From NCBI GenBank assembly GCA_019239895.1, contig JAFAZH010000002.1:124001-188000 (forward strand): a DNA stretch of 64,000 bases. The letters run 5' to 3'. Origin of the DNA: Abditibacteriaceae bacterium. Its GTDB lineage: Bacteria; Armatimonadota; Abditibacteriia; Abditibacteriales; Abditibacteriaceae. Made by a program: the position numbers and the translations under genes. The notes below the pieces were generated by a model. The model searched no databases, was not told the origin of the DNA, and worked only from the letters and a program-made list of their open reading frames with translations. This document shows positions 1 through 7,878 of this stretch, piece after piece; the stretch's first letter is position 1; each line of letters begins with the position of its first letter.

Positions 1-8
1 GGAGAACT

Positions 9-2072
9 ATGGCATCCGCCGATTCGCCATTTGACGATTTACAATCGGGCACCACCAAAGAAGAGCGCCCCACCGGCCCACTCAATGTTGACCCGGCCTT
101 CAATAACACGCCGGGCGATGACATCGTTGCGGGTGATGCGGAAGAGTTTGTTGATGGCTTTAGCTGGCGTACGGTCATTGGCGCGATCTTCATCGGCCTC
201 ATTATGATGCCGGGCGCGATTTACTTGAGCCTGATTGCAGGCCAGGGCTTGGGGCCAGCGGCGGAATGGGTGACGATTATCCTCTTCATGGAAGTCGCCC
301 GCCGCTCCTACCAATCGCTGCGCAAGCAAGAAATCTATCTGCTCTATTACGTTGGCGCAGCCTTGACGCAACAGGTCGGGGCCTTGGCTCTCACTGGTGG
401 CGCTTTCGCTCCGCTTATTCTGACCCAATATCTGGTTCATACCCCCGTAGCGCAGCAATTAGGCATTACCCAAGCTGTACCAACCTGGGTATCACCGCCG
501 CTGAACTCGCCTGCCCTCTTAGGCCGCACCTTTTTCAATAGCGCCTGGTACCCCGCTATCGGCATCATGATCTTTGGCCAGGTTTTTGGTCGCTTGCAAG
601 CCTGGGGCTTGGGTTATGTGCTGTTCCGTATTACATCCGATGTTGAGCGTTTGCCGTTCCCCCTCGCGCCTATCGCCGCCGAAGGCGCGACCGCCCTGGC
701 GGAATCATCGGCGCAAAAAGAAGGCTGGCGTTGGCGCATCTTTTCCATCGGGGCCATGATCGGCGTGGGCTGGGGCACTATCTATGTGCTCGTGCCCTCG
801 GTCACCAGCATTATGTTCTCACAGCCCATCACCATTATCAGCAATCCTTTTATTGATCTAACTTCCAACACCCAGAAGATTATGCCCGCCGCGCAGTCGG
901 CTCTGGGCACCGATTTAGGGGCTTATTTCGTAGGCTTTGTGCTTCCGCTACCAGTTGTAGTCGGCTCCTTTATCGCGGGCGTTGGCTGTCACTTGTTCGC
1001 TAATCCCTTCTTGCAAAAAGCGGGTATTCTGCACACCTGGACGCCGGGCCTGGATGTCATTCAAACCCAGGTCGTTAATTACTTCGATTTCTACCTATCC
1101 TTTGGCGCTGGTGTTTCAGTCGTCGTGGCGATTGTGGGTATTGGCAGTGTCATCCGTGCCCTCACCAAAAATCGGCGCAGCCAGGCCCAAGGTGTATCGG
1201 GCCTCCGCATGGCACCGCCACCGGGACGCGGCGACTTTCCCATCTGGATTTCGCTGGCGGCCTGGGCGGTGGGTACCATCGCCTTCATCCTCCTGTGTCA
1301 TAATCTGGTACCAGGCTATCCCGTAGGCTACCTGATCTTTTTCGGCTTTGTCTGGACGCCGATTTTCTCTTACATCAATGCGCGTATGGCGGGCATGGCA
1401 GGGAGCAATGTTTCCATTCCCTACGTCAAGGAAGCATCCGTGCTGATGGCAGGCTATCGCAACGTGGACATCTGGTTTGCGCCCATCCCGCTCAGTGACT
1501 TTGGCGGCATGGCCGCGCATTTCCGCACTGTAGAATTAACGCGCACCAATTTCGTCTCCATTCTTAAAGTCGAGTTGCTGATGCTGCCCATCATGCTCGC
1601 CTGTTCCTTGCTCTACTGGAGTTTCATCTGGCGACTGGCCCCCATTCCTTCATCGGTTTATCCTTACGCTTCCAAGTTCTGGCCCGCACACGCACAGCAG
1701 ACCGTTATCTGGTGGACAGCCAATCGCTCTGGCGACCAAAATTTCCTCATCCGGGTGCTCAACCCTCATTACATTGCCGCTGGTGGCATCATCGCCGCTG
1801 TCCTCTATGCCGTTGTCAGCCTGGCTGGTTTACCAATTTTGTTTTTCTACGGCCTCGTCAATGGCATGAACGGCGCACCTGCCGGGGTGATTCCTATGTT
1901 CATCGGTGGAATGTTAGGCCGCTATTACTTCCAGAAGCGTTACGGCGTCGAAAACTGGCGTGCCTACGCCCCGGTTCTCGCCGCTGGCTATTACTGCGGC
2001 ATGGGCCTCATTGGTATGGCTGCGGTGTCACTGGCACTACTCTCAAAGAGTGTTTCTCGCCTACCGTTTTAA
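9..2072 (+). CDS. OPT-like polytopic membrane transporter
   Basis: This 687-residue protein has a hydrophilic N-terminal stretch of about 50 residues followed by many hydrophobic segments spread to the C-terminus, so it is a polytopic inner-membrane protein. The segment PFPLAPIAAEGATA at residues 216-229 resembles the Pro/Gly/Glu-rich signature of oligopeptide-transporter (OPT) superfamily proteins, which import peptides or metal chelates; the substrate here cannot be read from sequence. The start is supported by GGAG at positions 1-4, four bases before the ATG. The gene ends just before a repeat-rich stretch, and any upstream partner lies outside the window. I infer transport from topology and this one motif; an OPT-like family of unknown function is the main alternative. 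Confidence 0.6.
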   Translation: MASADSPFDDLQSGTTKEERPTGPLNVDPAFNNTPGDDIVAGDAEEFVDGFSWRTVIGAIFIGLIMMPGAIYLSLIAGQGLGPAAEWVTIILFMEVARRSYQSLRKQEIYLLYYVGAALTQQVGALALTGGAFAPLILTQYLVHTPVAQQLGITQAVPTWVSPPLNSPALLGRTFFNSAWYPAIGIMIFGQVFGRLQAWGLGYVLFRITSDVERLPFPLAPIAAEGATALAESSAQKEGWRWRIFSIGAMIGVGWGTIYVLVPSVTSIMFSQPITIISNPFIDLTSNTQKIMPAAQSALGTDLGAYFVGFVLPLPVVVGSFIAGVGCHLFANPFLQKAGILHTWTPGLDVIQTQVVNYFDFYLSFGAGVSVVVAIVGIGSVIRALTKNRRSQAQGVSGLRMAPPPGRGDFPIWISLAAWAVGTIAFILLCHNLVPGYPVGYLIFFGFVWTPIFSYINARMAGMAGSNVSIPYVKEASVLMAGYRNVDIWFAPIPLSDFGGMAAHFRTVELTRTNFVSILKVELLMLPIMLACSLLYWSFIWRLAPIPSSVYPYASKFWPAHAQQTVIWWTANRSGDQNFLIRVLNPHYIAAGGIIAAVLYAVVSLAGLPILFFYGLVNGMNGAPAGVIPMFIGGMLGRYYFQKRYGVENWRAYAPVLAAGYYCGMGLIGMAAVSLALLSKSVSRLPF

Positions 2073-2088
2073 ATTGCAGACTCCTGCC

Positions 2089-2203
2089 ATTGCGGATTTC
2101 GGATTGCGGATTGCGGATTTATACTGTAGGGCAGAGCGTCCGCACAGCAGCTAAAACATAGCTGCCGTAATGATAATTGCGGATTTATACTGTAGCGCAG
2201 AGC
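2089..2203. repeat. Tandem/direct ATTGCGGATT-type repeat cluster
   Basis: Several copies of ATTGCGGATT follow one another at 2089-2121. A 28-base unit running from ATTGCGG to GCAGAGC occurs at 2110-2137 and again at 2176-2203 with one difference, so part of the block is directly duplicated. The inverted form (AATCCGCAAT) returns at 2559-2590 on the other side of the next gene. Confidence 0.85.
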
Positions 2204-2204
2204 A

Positions 2205-2591
2205 ATGGATAAAACGGCATTTAAGGCACGGACGAAGACGTATGCACTGAATGTGATTACTCTAGTTGAGTCGCTACCGCGCTGCCGAACCGCTGATGTT
2301 TTAGGGAAGCAGTTATTGCGGTCTGCTACTTCGGTTGCCGCAAATTACAGGGCTGCTTGCCGTGCCAGGTCGAATGCGGAATTCATTTCTAAAATGTGTA
2401 TTGTCGAAGAAGAGGCAGATGAATGTCTCTTCTGGTTTGAATTATTAATCGGCAGTGGGCTGGTTAAACAAGAGAACATTTCACGTCTGCTCAATGAAGG
2501 CGATCAGATCGTCGCCATGACAATAGCCTCAATCAAAACAGCACGGCAGCGGGGGCTTAATCCGCAATCCGAATTCCGCAATCCGCAATGA
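2205..2591 (+). CDS. Four-helix-bundle (23S rRNA intervening-sequence type) protein
   Basis: The 128-residue product is almost entirely helical and matches the pattern of the four-helix-bundle/S23 family: an early hydrophobic helix, the LLRSATSVAANYRAACRARS stretch in the middle, and an EEADECLFWFELL helix after it. Family members are encoded in 23S rRNA intervening sequences or stand alone, and related Avd proteins serve diversity-generating retroelements; no rRNA or reverse transcriptase is present here. The ATG follows directly on a repeat copy and has no clear ribosome binding site. The last ten residues (NPQSEFRNPQ) are encoded by the flanking repeat, so the repeat has supplied the stop region. 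Function is unknown; the family call is firm. Confidence 0.8.
   Translation: MDKTAFKARTKTYALNVITLVESLPRCRTADVLGKQLLRSATSVAANYRAACRARSNAEFISKMCIVEEEADECLFWFELLIGSGLVKQENISRLLNEGDQIVAMTIASIKTARQRGLNPQSEFRNPQ
2559..2590. repeat. AATCCGCAAT repeat, inverted copy
   Basis: This is the inverse orientation of the repeat block at 2089-2121. The two blocks bracket the four-helix-bundle gene, and this copy encodes its C-terminal tail. Confidence 0.8.
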
Positions 2592-2600
2592 GAAGCCGCA

Positions 2601-3524
2601 ATGATTATTGAAAGCCGCGCCCCGGTGAGGATAGATTTCGCTGGCGGCTGGACGGATGTAAAGTATTTTGCCCATCCCTTTGGTGGCGCAACGACTAATG
2701 CCGCCATCAATCACTACGTCACAGGCCGCACGGTTATTGGTGGCAGTTCTCCTAATCCGCAATCTGCAATCGCCAATCCGCAATTGAAAGAGGGCATCTC
2801 CGTTACCTACGAAACGGATATTCCGGCTGGTTCTGGCCTGGGAACTTCCTCTGCGCTTAATGTGGTATGGCTTTCGCTTGCCAGTGGCAAAGGGCCACAG
2901 ACTGATGAAGAACGGGGACGCATCGCGGAACAAGCTTACGAAGTCGAAACGGTCTTGGGCATTATTGGTGGCAAGCAAGATCAGTATGCCGCCGCCTATG
3001 GTGGCTTTCACCTTTTTGAGTTTGAAGAGAATAGCGTTAAGGCCATTCCCATTGCTATTACCTCAAATCGCATTGCTGAATTGGAAGGGCTGCTAACACT
3101 TTGCTATACCGGACAGGCCCGATTGTCGAGCAACTTGCATGAGACCGTGTGGGGTGGCTTTCGCCGGGGCAAACGCGAAGTTATGGAGAGCCTTTTCACG
3201 CTCCGCGATTCGGCTTATAAGGCCAAAGATATTTTAGAAGCTGGCAACTTTGACCAACTTGGCCCCCTGCTCGATTTGCAGCCCCACTGCGCTAAAGGGC
3301 TGGATAGCTCCCTCACTAACGATTTGGTAGAAGGCATTTTTAACCTTGTGCGCCCCAACATTCATGGCGGCAAATGCTGCGGTGCCGGTGGTGGCTGTAT
3401 GGTCTTTATTTCTGAATCTCCGACCAAGCAACAACTTGTTGCTCAAAAGTTACATGACAACCACATCCGCGTCATTGACTTTAAATTTGCACTTGATGGC
3501 CTCACGGTAATCCACCACGATTGA
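2601..3524 (+). CDS. GHMP-family sugar kinase
   Basis: The 307-residue protein opens with RAPVRIDFAGGWTDV (residues 6-20), typical of GHMP kinases of the fucokinase/heptose-7-phosphate kinase branch, and has the glycine-rich phosphate-binding loop PAGSGLGTSSA near residue 76. The C-terminal GGKCCGAGGGC segment is the third GHMP motif. Such enzymes phosphorylate sugars for nucleotide-sugar synthesis; the exact substrate is not readable. Residues 51-61 (PNPQSAIANPQ) are encoded by an ATTGCGGATT-type repeat inserted in frame in the loop before the ATP-binding motif, so the enzyme has probably kept its fold. The gene starts ten bases after the four-helix-bundle gene, following a short GAAGCCGCA spacer with no strong ribosome binding site. 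Confidence 0.82.
   Translation: MIIESRAPVRIDFAGGWTDVKYFAHPFGGATTNAAINHYVTGRTVIGGSSPNPQSAIANPQLKEGISVTYETDIPAGSGLGTSSALNVVWLSLASGKGPQTDEERGRIAEQAYEVETVLGIIGGKQDQYAAAYGGFHLFEFEENSVKAIPIAITSNRIAELEGLLTLCYTGQARLSSNLHETVWGGFRRGKREVMESLFTLRDSAYKAKDILEAGNFDQLGPLLDLQPHCAKGLDSSLTNDLVEGIFNLVRPNIHGGKCCGAGGGCMVFISESPTKQQLVAQKLHDNHIRVIDFKFALDGLTVIHHD
2754..2784. repeat. Repeat copy inserted in frame inside the GHMP kinase gene
   Basis: Three overlapping AATCCGCAAT/AATCTGCAAT/AATCGCC units of the same family as at 2089-2121 and 2559-2590 lie inside coding sequence. They preserve the frame and read as NPQSAIANPQ. Confidence 0.8.
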
Positions 3525-3546
3525 TTGCTTATCGAAGCTCTAAATT

Positions 3547-4407
3547 CTACGGTGACTTTGAAGCCTCATGGAGCTGTCGTAGAGTTTGAAATAGTGACCG
3601 TCCACCCAGCAGCAGCAGACTACAACTCACCAAGATCACGCCGCGTAAAATCCATTTTCCCGTATAATCTTCTGGTTGAGCCGCGACGACATGAACATAA
3701 TCGGGGTCAATTTGCGCGGCTCTGGCAAAGTCGGCGTTAGCGCCAGCCACATCACCAGCATCTTTGCGCATAGCACCCCGCCCCGCATAAGCCTGGGGAT
3801 CATATGGGTTGAGTTGCAAGGCCGTTTCAAAGTCCTGGAGAGCCATCTGCCTCTGGCCCTGTTCTCGATAGATAAAGCCGCGATTACTGTAGGCCGGAGC
3901 GCAACGGGGATTAAGGCGGATAGCCATACTGAAATCTTGCAACGCTGCTTCCCGTTCACCACTCTGTTGATAGAGCCAACCACGATTTAGATAGGCGGGA
4001 ACATTATGCGCGTCAAGTTGAATAGCACTGTTGAAGTCGGCCAGTGCTCTTTCTTGCGGCCCTGTTTCTAAATAGGTCAGGCCGCGCCCATAATAGGCTC
4101 CTGCAAATTTAGGATTAAGCCGCAGTAATATGTTAAAGTCCTGTTGTGCTGGCTCATAGTGTTTGAGGGAGAGATGAGCCATGCCCCGCTGGTAAAGGGC
4201 TTTAATATGTTGTGGCTCAAGTTTAAGCACCTGATCGAAGTAGGGAATAGCCTCACGCGCTTTTCCAGCATCCAGCAAACGCACGCCCTTGTTATAATCA
4301 TCAGTCGCCTGCTGCTGCGGCTTGATGGGACTACCACAACTGGCGGTTGCCCCGCAGAGCAAAACCAAGATTGGAACCGTCTGACATCGGTTAAAACGTT
4401 TGAACAT
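3547..4407 (-). CDS. TPR-repeat protein with N-terminal export signal and C-terminal membrane segment
   Basis: The product (286 residues from this ATG) contains about six consecutive tetratricopeptide repeats between roughly residues 35 and 230, recognisable by recurring A/G-Y-x-x-R-G-x-x-Y and F-x-x-A-I/L-x-L-x-P patterns. The N-terminus is a hydrophobic signal ending near a Cys (GATASCGS), a weak lipobox, and a hydrophobic segment (WILRGVILVSCSLLLL) lies near the C-terminus. TPR arrays mediate protein-protein contacts, here probably at the cell-envelope face. The ATG at 4407 is chosen over one 15 codons upstream because AAGGAG lies directly before it. The partner is unknown. It sits downstream of rpmB but behind that gene's terminator. 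Confidence 0.75.
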   Translation of the reverse strand: MFKRFNRCQTVPILVLLCGATASCGSPIKPQQQATDDYNKGVRLLDAGKAREAIPYFDQVLKLEPQHIKALYQRGMAHLSLKHYEPAQQDFNILLRLNPKFAGAYYGRGLTYLETGPQERALADFNSAIQLDAHNVPAYLNRGWLYQQSGEREAALQDFSMAIRLNPRCAPAYSNRGFIYREQGQRQMALQDFETALQLNPYDPQAYAGRGAMRKDAGDVAGANADFARAAQIDPDYVHVVAAQPEDYTGKWILRGVILVSCSLLLLGGRSLFQTLRQLHEASKSP

Positions 4408-4476
4408 AGCAAGCTCCTTTACTGCTACTGCTAAGATCAAAGTGGCCGCCATACAACACGCTTATAAATACGAAAA

Positions 4477-4500
4477 CAGGCGGGGATTAATCCCCGCCTG
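4477..4500 (-). terminator. Rho-independent terminator of rpmB
   Basis: CAGGCGGGGA and TCCCCGCCTG form a perfect 10-bp stem with a TTAA loop. Read on the minus strand it is followed by TTTT, placing it 28 bases after the rpmB stop codon. Confidence 0.8.
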
Positions 4501-4528
4501 TTGCTGTCTGATGAAGTTACTGAACGGC

Positions 4529-4780
4529 TTAGCTGCCGGGCTTGCGGGCAGTCACAGCACGCTTTTTGGCTTTGGCGATAGTGGCCGAGGCTCCATTGCG
4601 CGAGATAGCCTTCAACGCTTTAGCGGAAACTTTCATTTTGACGAAGCGACCTTCTTCGGGCACCCAGATACGCTTGGTTTGCAAGTTCGGCATCTGGCGA
4701 CGCTTGGTGTGGCGCATGGAGTGCGACACCAAATTGCCACTGAGCGGCCCCTTGCCGGTAATTTCACAACGATTTGCCAT
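4529..4780 (-). CDS. rpmB: 50S ribosomal protein L28
   Basis: The 83-residue basic protein starts MANRCEITGKGP and continues with SHSMRHTKRR, NLQTKRIW and a C-terminal basic tail, the normal order for bacterial L28, which binds 23S rRNA in the large subunit. Only one N-terminal Cys is seen, so no four-cysteine zinc site is present. GGAGGACAG lies upstream of the ATG as ribosome binding site. The gene appears monocistronic, with its own terminator downstream and a fold-back repeat upstream. Confidence 0.95.
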   Translation of the reverse strand: MANRCEITGKGPLSGNLVSHSMRHTKRRQMPNLQTKRIWVPEEGRFVKMKVSAKALKAISRNGASATIAKAKKRAVTARKPGS

Positions 4781-4850
4781 GTCTTATCCTGTCCTCCAAT
4801 TTAACATCAGCAGTGTAGCAAGTTGATTCACCCACTGCAACTTTACATGA

Positions 4851-4987
4851 ACCACAGAGACACAGAGGCACAGAGAAGAAAGAAGATGGGAGGGTGGGGG
4901 TATGGGCGTGCGTTGGCTGACCCACAAACTCCCATCCTCCCATACCTACTCTCTTCCTCAAACTCTGTGCCTCTGTGTCTCTGTGGT
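4851..4987. repeat. Fold-back repeat, ACCACAGAGACACAGAG family
   Basis: A perfect 25-bp inverted repeat (4851-4875 and 4963-4987) encloses about 87 bases, which themselves contain a partly complementary GGGAGGGTGGGGGTATGGG/CCCATCCTCCCATACC pair. No protein-coding signal is present. Related arms occur near 9.3, 28.1, 33.3, 35.0, 46.9 and 50.1 kb. Confidence 0.9.
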
Positions 4988-4997
4988 GAATCAATAC

Positions 4998-6545
4998 CTA
5001 CTCTGCCGCAGTTTCTTCCTGATGATACTCTGGCAGGGTCGGAGCGGCGTTGACTTCGCCTTTGATGCGCGATGCCTTCACCTGCTTAATGACATTCTGG
5101 GGTGGTGTAAAGCCATATTTGTCTTCGTAGACAATGGTGTTACGGCGTGCATAGAAGTCAAGACTGCTGCGCTCGCGGGCACGATACCAACTCTCATACG
5201 CCAGCTTGTTAAAGGCCATCTTTTTCTTGGGATCGGTTGCTTGGGCGGCGGCTTTTTCAAAGAGCACAGCTAGGAAGTGCAGGCCTATATCCTGTGCGGA
5301 ATGAGCCTCCCGCGTGCGATAATCGTCTAACTGCGCCTTAATCGCTTCGGGTGCATCGCCGCGCATGGCTAACAGCTTGGCAATAACGGGTAAGCCTTGC
5401 ATGTGATAGCGTGGATCACCGTTCATAATGCCAATCATGGTATCAATCGCTTCCTGGGTTTTGCCTTGCTTCAGCAGCTTCCAGGAAGGAATATAACGGG
5501 CCGAGATGGTGATATACGCACCTGTTGGCTGACCGCCTTCACCATTGCGCTTGTTTTCCATGATATGGCGCATATCGTCGGCCTGGATTAAACGCTCGAC
5601 ATCGGGCACCATCGCTTTGATCTGCGCTTTAACGGTCGGATCGCCTTTCTTATAGGCATCACCAATCATGGCATAATCCGGGCCATAACGGTGCCAGTAT
5701 TCGCCTACCGCATCTAACAAAGCACGCTGTTGCGGGGTCGCTTGCAACAGGTCACTGCCATATTGATCAAGCGCCTTGTCAAAATCAGGCATCTTCTCAT
5801 ACAAGTGGCCAATGGTGCGACCGACAATGTCCATGCCCTGTTCCGGCTTGTCAATCATTTTACCGCCAGGGCCTTGCACCTGACGGATAATCGTGCGCGC
5901 ATCCGGCTTGGAGCGGGCGATACGATAAAGCTCAGCCGTCTCTTCATTATAGACGCCCTTCTTTTCACCCAGCGTCCACCCATGCTCGAAATAAAGACGA
6001 TATTTATCCGGGTTCATCTCGGAGCCGCGCTTGAGATAATCCAGGCCCGTATCCACGTCATAGTCCATTTTCTTGCGCTGGGCCTTCGGATTAGCCTTTA
6101 ACTTGGGGTCGGTCTGGTCATCAGCATAGATATTGTAAGCCCAATGCCAACCCGCCGTGCTCCACGCGTCAATAAATTCGGGGTCGAGCGTGACCACCGC
6201 CTCCATTAAGGGTACCTGACGCGTGGCCATCCCCTCGTGCCAGTATTCATCCGATTTCATCCATAGCAGGTTGGCTACCTGGCTCTTAAAGCCCGAAGCT
6301 AAGCCCGCTACCATCATAGAAGACAGCACGGTGAAATCCAGCTTAACCCGATGATTTTTTTCATCTTCCCGGCCTCGCATCAAGCGATCCAGCCATTCTA
6401 AGGAAGGGCCATACTGCTCTTTGATATGCGTTCCTGGATAGAAGTGATCATTCGTGCGCATTGCAATCAAGTCTGGCTGCGCTCCGTTATAGAAAACCAA
6501 CAGGACTGCCACTAAAGCGACCAAGCCCCATTTCTTTTGATTCAT
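4998..6545 (-). CDS. Membrane-anchored periplasmic-type protein with TPR-like helices, ABC transporter partner
   Basis: The 515-residue product begins with a single hydrophobic anchor (WGLVALVAVLLVFYNGA, residues 5-21) followed by a long hydrophilic, mostly helical region with TPR-like pairs such as WSTAGWHWAYNIYA and YRLYFEHGWTLGE. No enzymatic motif is visible. It is the last gene of a minus-strand run after an ABC ATPase and an ABC-2 permease, so it may be an accessory subunit acting outside the membrane. The ATG at 6545 is chosen because AAAGGTGG precedes it; a frame that extends 19 codons further upstream is made of repeat sequence (IANPQSAI) and is probably not translated. Function unknown. 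Confidence 0.7.
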   Translation of the reverse strand: MNQKKWGLVALVAVLLVFYNGAQPDLIAMRTNDHFYPGTHIKEQYGPSLEWLDRLMRGREDEKNHRVKLDFTVLSSMMVAGLASGFKSQVANLLWMKSDEYWHEGMATRQVPLMEAVVTLDPEFIDAWSTAGWHWAYNIYADDQTDPKLKANPKAQRKKMDYDVDTGLDYLKRGSEMNPDKYRLYFEHGWTLGEKKGVYNEETAELYRIARSKPDARTIIRQVQGPGGKMIDKPEQGMDIVGRTIGHLYEKMPDFDKALDQYGSDLLQATPQQRALLDAVGEYWHRYGPDYAMIGDAYKKGDPTVKAQIKAMVPDVERLIQADDMRHIMENKRNGEGGQPTGAYITISARYIPSWKLLKQGKTQEAIDTMIGIMNGDPRYHMQGLPVIAKLLAMRGDAPEAIKAQLDDYRTREAHSAQDIGLHFLAVLFEKAAAQATDPKKKMAFNKLAYESWYRARERSSLDFYARRNTIVYEDKYGFTPPQNVIKQVKASRIKGEVNAAPTLPEYHQEETAAE

Positions 6546-6562
6546 TGAATACACCACCTTTG

Positions 6563-6670
6563 GGATTGCGGATTGCGGATTGGCGATTGCGGATTTAGGC
6601 AACCGGACGCATAACTAAACAGTTGCGGCTAATTTGCACCATCCGCAATCTGAAATCCGTAATCCGCAAT
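6563..6670. repeat. Inverted pair of ATTGCGGATT-type repeats
   Basis: ATTGCGGATT units at 6563-6597 and their inverse (ATCCGCAAT units) at 6640-6670 form a loose fold-back filling the gap between the permease and the gene after it. Confidence 0.8.
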
Positions 6671-6672
6671 GG

Positions 6673-7794
6673 TTAAAATTCGCGGTCACTGAACACCAGA
6701 TAAGCAATGGTGAGCAGGACGGCGACATAGATCAAGCCAGAGCCGAAGGCTTTCCAGATGTAGTTAAAGCCAATCGGTATATCGTTCACCAATCGCTGGC
6801 GCACATCGAAGCGGTCGAGGCGCGGCAGCATAAAGTAAACGACTTTAACCATGCCCTGCATCGGGCCTTTGAGATGCTCGGCTTTGTGCCCCTCTTCGGC
6901 ACTTTCACCCGACAAATGCTCCCAGTAGGAACTAGCCTGGCCGCCAAAGTAAGCTACGAAGCAGAAGACAATGGCCGTGATATTGGTGACAATGAGCGAA
7001 AGCATCAAGGCGAGAGCCGCCATGATAGTTAATTGTCCATAGTGCAGCAATAAGGCACGGGAGAGATTGAGGAGGTCAAAGCCCAGTCCAGGATGTCCAG
7101 CCCCCGGATTGGGATCAATCCGCATGGCGTCGCCAAACCCCTCGCGGCGTATCCTAAAGATGGCGTACGTGATTAAGAACATGGCCGCCATGATGATTAA
7201 GTTGACCAGGAGGGTCATACAAAGGCCCAGGAACTTGCCAATCAGGAACTCAGCGCGGTTAACAGGTTTGCTCAGAATCGTGAAGATAGTACGGCGCTCA
7301 ATCTCAGGGGGCACCAGGGCCACACCCAAAAAGATGGACATCAGCAGCGTCATAATAATGATGAAGCCAACGCCAAAGTCGCGTAGAAACTTTTCTTCTT
7401 CGCCCTGCGCCATCCAGGTGAAGAAAGTGGAGAGCGCCAGCATGACCAAGCCAAAGGCCAATAACGCCGTCATCCAACGCCGCCGCACCGCTTCATAGAA
7501 GGTGGTTAAAGCAATGGTGCCTGCCGTTGGTGTGGTAAGCAAGGTCAGACCCGCCAACACGAAGAACCCAACTTGGTCGAAAATGGTGCGTGAATCTTCG
7601 GCACCCGACTCACCTGCCGCGCTATGCCACCCCACCGTGTTGTAATAAATCGCTAAAAGAACAATAAGTCCAATGACGACCATCTGCCCAATACGCCACT
7701 TGGCAGGTATCTCAATCCGTTCGTCACGATCCGCCGGGACTGGCGCACCAGTCGTTTCTCGAACCGTGTCCATGACTGCTGGAGATGCACTCAT
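6673..7794 (-). CDS. ABC-2 type transporter permease
   Basis: The 373-residue protein has a hydrophilic N-terminus of about 30 residues and about seven hydrophobic segments. The region EIERRTIFTILSKPVNRAEF, followed by a GKFLGLCMTLL segment, is the characteristic ABC-2 permease motif seen in NatB/gliding-type exporters. It would form the membrane channel for the ATPase encoded 84 bases upstream, and the membrane-anchored protein downstream may be a third subunit. The start is supported by AAAGGGGGA before the ATG. The substrate is unknown. Confidence 0.85.
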   Translation of the reverse strand: MSASPAVMDTVRETTGAPVPADRDERIEIPAKWRIGQMVVIGLIVLLAIYYNTVGWHSAAGESGAEDSRTIFDQVGFFVLAGLTLLTTPTAGTIALTTFYEAVRRRWMTALLAFGLVMLALSTFFTWMAQGEEEKFLRDFGVGFIIIMTLLMSIFLGVALVPPEIERRTIFTILSKPVNRAEFLIGKFLGLCMTLLVNLIIMAAMFLITYAIFRIRREGFGDAMRIDPNPGAGHPGLGFDLLNLSRALLLHYGQLTIMAALALMLSLIVTNITAIVFCFVAYFGGQASSYWEHLSGESAEEGHKAEHLKGPMQGMVKVVYFMLPRLDRFDVRQRLVNDIPIGFNYIWKAFGSGLIYVAVLLTIAYLVFSDREF

Positions 7795-7850
7795 GAATCT
7801 ATCCCCCTTTAAAAACTAAGAAATAATGCAAGGAGCTGCGGTTTTAAAGC

Positions 7851-7876
7851 GCAATCCAAAATCTACAATCCGCAAT
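7851..7876. repeat. Degenerate AATCCGCAAT repeat
   Basis: AATCCAAAATCTACAATCCGCAAT is a diverged copy of the repeat family at 2.1-2.8 kb, located between the ATPase and permease genes of the same operon. Confidence 0.65.
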
Positions 7877-7878
7877 AG

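Noticed and set aside
2089-2203. Short regularly repeated units suggesting a CRISPR array
   Set aside because: Units are about 8-10 bases, adjacent and without spacers of uniform length; no cas genes are near.
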